Positions 42,701 to 46,296 of a DNA stretch of 46,296 nucleotides are shown piece after piece. The notes under the pieces are model-generated. The model saw only the letters and a list, made by a program, of their open reading frames with translations. It did no database searches and had not been told where the DNA came from. Positions within the stretch are counted from its first letter, which is position 1. Each line of letters starts with the position of its first letter. Made by a program: the position numbers and the translations under genes. The DNA comes from Bacteroidales bacterium (GTDB lineage Bacteria; Bacteroidota; Bacteroidia; Bacteroidales; F082): contig JAGCCO010000015.1 in NCBI GenBank assembly GCA_017651645.1, forward strand, positions 1 through 46,296, in the 5' to 3' direction.

Positions 42701-43316
42701 CCGCGAGACCTTCCCTGTGACCGCCGGAACACACAAGTTCAAATGGATTTACACGAAAAACGGTAGCGGAAGCTATGGTGACGACTGCTGCTGGATTGAC
42801 GACATCCAGTTCCCTTCAACCAACACTATCACGTTCATACCTGGTGTAGAATTGCAGGCTCAAGTCGTTGAAAACGAGGTCACACTCACCTGGCAGGCAA
42901 ACCACCCGACCGATTACTACCACGTCTGGCGCAATGGTACACCAGTGGCCACACAACACGAAACGACCTTTACAGAGCTACTCAATCTCGGCACCTACAC
43001 CTATAGTGTCACGGCCTTCAATAATCAGGGGCAGCAATCCGTCCCAGCCTTTGCCACCGTGGAAATCACCATCCTCGGCATCGACAGCATTGAGCATGAG
43101 CTGAGAATCTTCCCCAACCCAGTCCGCAACTGGTTGAATATCAGCCTCGAACATCCGTTCCGATACGCACTCTTCAACAACATCGGACAGAAAGTCGGAG
43201 AAGGCCGTAGTGCAGGATACGCCCAAATCGATTGTGGCACACTGCCCAAAGGTTTGTACATCCTTCAAATCAGTACAGAGCATCAGGTGTTCATCAAGAA
43301 AATCATCGTGCAATAA
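39735..43316 (+). CDS. Gingipain-like C25 cysteine protease with T9SS sorting tail
   Basis: 1193 residues. Signal peptide about 1-21 (ending LNLFAQ), then a propeptide-like region (about 30-220). The C25 caspase-like domain spans about 235-590, with catalytic His 448 in YCNHGTTSSW and Cys 481 in TACFNGQF. GDYEDLTP and YPEVLVGRFSA match gingipain-family strands. Beyond it are Ig-like/CARDB-type beta domains (about 625-890) and a cleaved-adhesin/MAM-like domain (about 894-1035, ETFETGDFSAFAW to CCWIDDIQFP). A fibronectin III-like domain follows (about 1040-1120). The C-terminal 70 residues (IFPNPVRNWLNI, GLYILQI, KIIVQ) are a type A T9SS sorting domain. It is therefore expected on the cell surface or secreted. 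Cleavage specificity cannot be read. Confidence 0.92.
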   Translation: MQKNIQILITAFLFLSLNLFAQEWVPIKNKSPKAPKVTLISQLDKEITVCFALEGFFKEEINTPKGLQYVITAPKMASMLEEGAPDLPLFAIPILIDDVAEMEVQVKETQYQDFEKISIAPSKGNFSREIDPETVPYRFGEAYSKNQFYPDLQAQLDKPYILRDFRGQNMLVYPFAYNPVTRTLRVYTHLTLTMSKTGNKGLNPKASRKSGKINISPETNAMYGRRFINYKESNAKYTFVPDAGEMLVICPSQYLDAMQPLVNWKNESGQPTTMVNLSDIGGNTTNQIKSCILSHYNNPDENLTFVLLVGDYEDLTPKSMNGGASDIWFGQLEGNDYYPEVLVGRFSAESVADVENQVAKVIYYERDIPSDVNWLDKGIGIGSTEGAGSGHNGGESDYLHIEYIRDTLLHYTYGEISQHYQGVGVGTNASMLSENFNNGAGICNYCNHGTTSSWYVGNFTNNHIDALVNDYKWPFIWSTACFNGQFEDDCFAEAWMRATNNSTGVPTGAIGGMFSWTSQPWQPPMTGQDEMVNILCEWRSPDLFNHTLGGASLNGNMKILDLHPSDQGKTHNTWILFGDPSLLMRTDNPTEMNVVCQPEAIFLGQTELHIMADADYALATLSLDGEILASAPIVNGEGALTFANLTNTGTAQLVVTGFNKVTEVRDISIIPANGAFLTYNGFSINDENGQADYGETVGIDLSIKNIGNETASNVQVTISTDSPFVEVIQGMASIPSLAAMEDYTITNGFVIKVNESIIDGSQAEFTLVCSDGSNSWSSHFRITLHAPSFILSEFRPTHNVFPGETGTLLIGFKNMGSSDANNATVQLYSSSANLVFNPIQYNLGPISSGSTATVTASFSTSSGVPNGSNFEVFYHMDAMPYSLFGTEYLNIGPIKETFETGDFSAFAWQTLGGSYWYVDNSTANTGTYSARSGAIGDANLTTLQVSYDVVENGEISFYKKICTEANKDILTFYVDNTVMGEWSGEMTWSRETFPVTAGTHKFKWIYTKNGSGSYGDDCCWIDDIQFPSTNTITFIPGVELQAQVVENEVTLTWQANHPTDYYHVWRNGTPVATQHETTFTELLNLGTYTYSVTAFNNQGQQSVPAFATVEITILGIDSIEHELRIFPNPVRNWLNISLEHPFRYALFNNIGQKVGEGRSAGYAQIDCGTLPKGLYILQISTEHQVFIKKIIVQ

Positions 43317-43319
43317 CCC

Positions 43320-44612
43320 ATGACCTACCTGAAATCCAACGAGTTATTTGAAAAACTTGCTCCAGAGCGTCTCTATCAGCAGGTTCCCCATCCCCTTCTC
43401 ATCGCCGACCATCTTTTGACACCTGACAATCTTGGTGCGATGATCCGCTTGGCCGATAATATAGGGGCAACAGAGGTCTGCTTTTTGGGCAAAGAAGAAG
43501 AACACCGTCTAGGCAAGGTGCGTCGTGCAGCGGCCTCCAGCCGCGACAATATCCGATGGTATTTCACTGAGGAAACCGACCTACGCAAAATCGTGCCCGA
43601 AAACAAAAAAATCGTAGCCATTGAGACTTCCGACAATGCAACATGTATCTACGACACGCAACTCCCTGAAGATGTAGCCTTTATCGTTGGCAGCGAAAGC
43701 CAAGGGCTGAGTGAGGAATTGTTGGAACAATGCGATATCGTGGTATATATCCCCGTTCCCGGTCCCACGCGCTCGCTCAATGTGAGTCACGCCGCAGCGG
43801 TGGCTTTGTTTGAATGGCAACGGCAAATGAAATGCAGAATTATGAATGATGAATGCAGAATGGCGCGAAGCGACGCTGAGCTTTGCCCCCATTCAGCATT
43901 CCACATTCCGCATTCCGCATTAAAATACAAGCATGTTTTTTTTGACCTCGACCGCACCCTATGGGACTTTGATGCTGCCGCTGAAGTGGCCTTTGAGCGC
44001 ATATACGAGAAATACGAACTGAAAAAACTCGGCATCCCAAGTGCACACGAGTTCCACGAAGTGTATCACCCACTAAATGAGCAGCTTTGGGTGCTTTACC
44101 GCGCTGACAAAATCACCAAAGACGACCTCAATCGCACCCGATTTTTGAAGCCTTTGGAGCATTACGGCATTCATGATATCGAATTAGCCGACCATCTGAG
44201 CGAGGATTATGTCTATTGGTCACCTCGCATTGTCAGACTCGTCCCTGGCACGATGGAATTGCTGAATTACCTGAAACCCAAATACCATTTACACTTGATT
44301 ACCAATGGTTTCCAAGAAGTGCAACACACCAAACTGAGCGGTTCGGGCATGGAACCTTACTTTGAGACCTTGACTGTTTCGGAGGAAGTCGGTGTAAAAA
44401 AGCCCAATCCTGAGATCTTCCTTTATGCCCTACGCAAAGCCAATGCCACCGCAGAAGAAAGCATAGTGATTGGCGATGAAATGGCCGTCGACATCGATGG
44501 TGCCCGAGCCGCTGGGATAGATCAGATTTTCTTTAATCCAAGTGGGATAGAAGTTGAAGGGGAAAGGACTTTTGAGGTGAAAAAGTTAGAGGAAATAATG
44601 CAAATTTTGTGA
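43320..44612 (+). CDS. Fused SpoU/TrmH rRNA/tRNA methyltransferase and HAD (YjjG-type) hydrolase
   Basis: 430 residues in one uninterrupted frame. Residues 1-171 are a complete SPOUT methyltransferase: LTPDNLGAMIRLADNIGA (motif 1), FIVGSESQGLSEELL (motif 2), VPGPTRSLNVSHAAAVALFE (motif 3). Residues 201-430 are a complete HAD hydrolase: FFDLDRT (Asp 209 and 211), LHLITNGF, VGVKKPNPEIF, VIGDEMAVDIDGARAAGI; this resembles the YjjG-type nucleotidase group. The joint (172-200) is translated from a palindromic repeat at 43831-43921. The usual HAD opening MKYKH is here LKYKH, with its ATG lost to the repeat. Separate translation from ATGs within the repeat (for example 43842) is possible. It starts 3 bases after the protease gene and ends flush against psd. 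Confidence 0.88.
   Translation: MTYLKSNELFEKLAPERLYQQVPHPLLIADHLLTPDNLGAMIRLADNIGATEVCFLGKEEEHRLGKVRRAAASSRDNIRWYFTEETDLRKIVPENKKIVAIETSDNATCIYDTQLPEDVAFIVGSESQGLSEELLEQCDIVVYIPVPGPTRSLNVSHAAAVALFEWQRQMKCRIMNDECRMARSDAELCPHSAFHIPHSALKYKHVFFDLDRTLWDFDAAAEVAFERIYEKYELKKLGIPSAHEFHEVYHPLNEQLWVLYRADKITKDDLNRTRFLKPLEHYGIHDIELADHLSEDYVYWSPRIVRLVPGTMELLNYLKPKYHLHLITNGFQEVQHTKLSGSGMEPYFETLTVSEEVGVKKPNPEIFLYALRKANATAEESIVIGDEMAVDIDGARAAGIDQIFFNPSGIEVEGERTFEVKKLEEIMQIL
43831..43921 (+). repeat. Palindromic GAATG repeat inside the fusion gene
   Basis: 32-base arms 43831-43862 and 43890-43921 match at 25 of 32 positions in inverted orientation, built from GAATGC and GCATTC units around a 27-base GC-rich loop (GCGAAGCGACGC). 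Such GAATG/CATTC hairpins look intergenic in character, yet here the whole unit is in frame and coding. Confidence 0.75.
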
Positions 44613-45287
44613 CTATTTCAGCTTTGCCAAAACTGTTTCCTTCCCTACCGTACGTTGATTGATCTTCACCTCAACTTCGGCATCCAAGGGTAGAAACACA
44701 TCCACTCGCGAACCGAAACGAATCATGCCCAACTCCTCACCTGCAATGGCCTCGTCGCCTGACTGCAAATCGCAAACGATACGTCGTGCCACAAATCCTG
44801 CAATCTGACGCACCAGGATCTCACGGCCTTTCTTGTCCTTCAAAATGATCGTATTGTGTTCATTATCAGTGGATGACTTGGGCTTAAAAGCCAACAGGAA
44901 CTTCCCGGGATGGTATTTGTAATAGGTCACTTCGCCATCGAAGGGGAAAAAGTTGATGTGCACATCATAAATCGACATGAAGATGGAAATCTGACGGCGC
45001 TGGTCGTGGAAATATTCATCCTCCATCACCACCTCATTGGCCGCTATCACGCCATCGGCAGGAGCCAAAACCGCATTCTCCCTGATGGTGGTCTTACGCC
45101 AAATCGGGACGCGAAAAAAGCGGATGGTCAATATAAGTACCACAAACTGAAACACATACAAAATGTAATGCCAAACAGTTTGCGAAGGCCAAAGCCAATT
45201 GACGAGAACGACCGTAGCCGCGATGACGGCAAGGGTAATCAATATTGCCTTTGTTCCTTCCTCATGTAACCTCTTATGGATCTTCAT
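44613..45287 (-). CDS. psd: Phosphatidylserine decarboxylase (short form)
   Basis: 224 residues; makes phosphatidylethanolamine from phosphatidylserine. N-terminal membrane anchors (about 14-60) come first, then the decarboxylase core: VLAPADGVI (about 73), FMSIYDVHINFFPFDG (about 103-118), HPGKFLLAF, and the self-cleavage motif FGSRVDVFLP with Ser 193 as pyruvoyl precursor (GS in place of the LGST of the long forms). This is the compact Bacteroidota/Gram-positive type. It is downstream of cdsA with a 4-base overlap, so phospholipid synthesis genes are coupled. Its stop codon abuts the fusion gene's stop. Confidence 0.95.
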   Translation of the reverse strand: MKIHKRLHEEGTKAILITLAVIAATVVLVNWLWPSQTVWHYILYVFQFVVLILTIRFFRVPIWRKTTIRENAVLAPADGVIAANEVVMEDEYFHDQRRQISIFMSIYDVHINFFPFDGEVTYYKYHPGKFLLAFKPKSSTDNEHNTIILKDKKGREILVRQIAGFVARRIVCDLQSGDEAIAGEELGMIRFGSRVDVFLPLDAEVEVKINQRTVGKETVLAKLK

Positions 45288-46096
45288 AGCAGCAGCAAAT
45301 AAACAAAAATAAACGGTACGCTGAACATCACAGAGTCGAAACGGTCCAAAATGCCACCGTGGCCAGGGATCAGTTTGCCCGAATCTTTCACGCCAGCCTG
45401 TCGTTTCAGCATCGACTCACAAAGATCGCCCAAAGTGCCAAACACCACTGCGATGGCCGCCATGCCTATGCCATCAGCAATCGGAAGCCATTCGGCATAA
45501 TGGGCGAAAACAGACATGGCAATAATGGTAAACACCAAGCCTCCAATGCTTCCTTCGATGGTCTTTCCTGGAGAAATCCGAGGAAAGAGCTTATGCTTGC
45601 CCAACAGCTTTCCTGTCAAGTAGGCAAAAATATCATTGGCCCACAAAAGGCAGAACACCAAAATGATAAGGCCAGAGCCAGCCAAACTGCCAAACAGGTC
45701 TTCGCGGTAGAAATAAAGCATCAAAAAAGCAGGCAGGGAAAGAAAAAACAGCGCACCATAGATATAGGCAAACACATGTTTGACATCCTTTGTCTTAGAA
45801 AACAACGCGATAAGGAAAGGAAGCATGACCAACAGGATTTCCAACACAAGCCATTGTTGCGGGATGACCTGCAAAGCCACTAATGCCGCACAAGTGAAAG
45901 CACCGACAGAGCAAATCTCACCTAACAAAAGATAAGGTGACTGTTTCATCTGTTGCAACCGCGCCATCTCGAAGGTGCCAATAATGACGATGAACAGCAG
46001 CAAGGCGGCATAGGCCCAAGGCGAGACAAAGATGCAGCCCAGCAACACGGCCACTAACACCAAGCCCGAAGCGGTACGAACCAGTAATTCTTTCAT
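45284..46096 (-). CDS. cdsA: Phosphatidate cytidylyltransferase CdsA
   Basis: 270 residues from the ATG at 46096. The frame continues to 46147, but that extension lies across the promoter boxes. About eight membrane helices. Signatures: LLWANDIFAYLTGKLLGKH (about 169), SPGKTIEGSIGG (about 195-206), and the C-terminal family motif KRQAGVKDSGKLIPGHGGILDRFDS (about 231-255). It makes CDP-diacylglycerol for phospholipid synthesis; psd follows in the same operon. Confidence 0.95.
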   Translation of the reverse strand: MKELLVRTASGLVLVAVLLGCIFVSPWAYAALLLFIVIIGTFEMARLQQMKQSPYLLLGEICSVGAFTCAALVALQVIPQQWLVLEILLVMLPFLIALFSKTKDVKHVFAYIYGALFFLSLPAFLMLYFYREDLFGSLAGSGLIILVFCLLWANDIFAYLTGKLLGKHKLFPRISPGKTIEGSIGGLVFTIIAMSVFAHYAEWLPIADGIGMAAIAVVFGTLGDLCESMLKRQAGVKDSGKLIPGHGGILDRFDSVMFSVPFIFVYLLLL

Positions 46097-46114
46097 GGTA
46101 TTCCAAATGACGTG

Positions 46115-46147
46115 CAAATATAGGAAAAAGAGGAATATGAACCACAA
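46115..46147 (-). promoter_or_regulatory. Promoter of cdsA-psd
   Basis: On the minus strand TTTG (46147-46144), a 21-base spacer and TATATTTG (46122-46115), an excellent match to the Bacteroidota promoter. It supports the ATG at 46096. The -33 box lies in the T-tract of the 5S terminator. Confidence 0.75.
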
Positions 46148-46182
46148 AAACAGACAAGCCCGCCAGCGAGTGCTGACGGGCT
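46146..46182 (-). terminator. Terminator after the rRNA operon
   Basis: On the minus strand AGCCCGTCAGC and GCTGGCGGGCT form an 11-bp stem with one G-T pair and a 4-base loop, followed by a U-rich tail (TTGTCTGTTTTT). It lies just after the 5S 3' end. Confidence 0.75.
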
Positions 46183-46191
46183 TTCCGTTAA

Positions 46192-46296
<105 letters not shown>

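Overview
The window comes from the chromosome of a Bacteroidota bacterium, most likely order Bacteroidales. The evidence is promoters of the TAnnTTTG (-7) type, a fimbrillin-like lipoprotein, a gingipain-like protease with a type IX secretion sorting tail, the GlsB/GlsA glycine-lipid pair, a DUF2723 protein, a DAP-type MurE and an ECF sigma/anti-sigma pair of Bacteroidales type. It is coding-dense, and no gene-free stretch exceeds about 300 bases. All calls come from reading the sequence; no database search was run.

Layout. 1-2343 (+): 5'-truncated transglutaminase-like protein. 2401-7103 (-): rimP-nusA-infB, preceded by tRNA-Gln(UUG). 7480-10581 (+): DUF2723 membrane protein. 10660-12765 (-): fimbrillin-like lipoprotein, a 61-residue peptide and lgt. 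12995-15849: ECF sigma factor, its anti-sigma partner and a convergent outer-membrane protein that shares the same ECF promoter sequence. 16003-19162 (-): GH2 beta-mannosidase-like lipoprotein and cutC. 19249-21639 (+): mutS2. 21694-24435 (-): small stress membrane protein, engB, glsB and glsA. 24688-39548 (+): the dcw division and cell-wall cluster, mraZ-rsmH-ftsL-ftsI-murE-mraY-[murD]-ftsW-murG-murC-ftsQ-ftsA-ftsZ. 39735-44612 (+): C25 protease and a fused SpoU methyltransferase/HAD hydrolase. 44613-46096 (-): psd and cdsA. 46192-46296 (-): 3' part of a 5S rRNA, the end of an rRNA operon.

The dcw cluster has a recognisable start and end. Upstream there is a MraZ operator of three TGGRA repeats on a 10-bp period beside a TATCTTTG box, and after ftsZ there is a hairpin terminator. 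Most junctions overlap or nearly abut, which suggests translational coupling. The striking exception is murD: only the C-terminal ligase domain (188 aa) remains, and a perfect 20-bp palindrome lies in the gap where the first two domains should be.

A recurring theme is short palindromic or tandem repeats that touch genes. One appears to have supplied the in-frame linker that fuses a SpoU methyltransferase to a HAD hydrolase. One encodes the MurG C-terminal tail. One serves as the infB terminator. One sits at the murD truncation. The other strong regulatory observation is a pair of near-identical ECF promoters, one before the sigma operon and one before the head-GIN/beta-barrel protein gene, which defines a small local envelope regulon.
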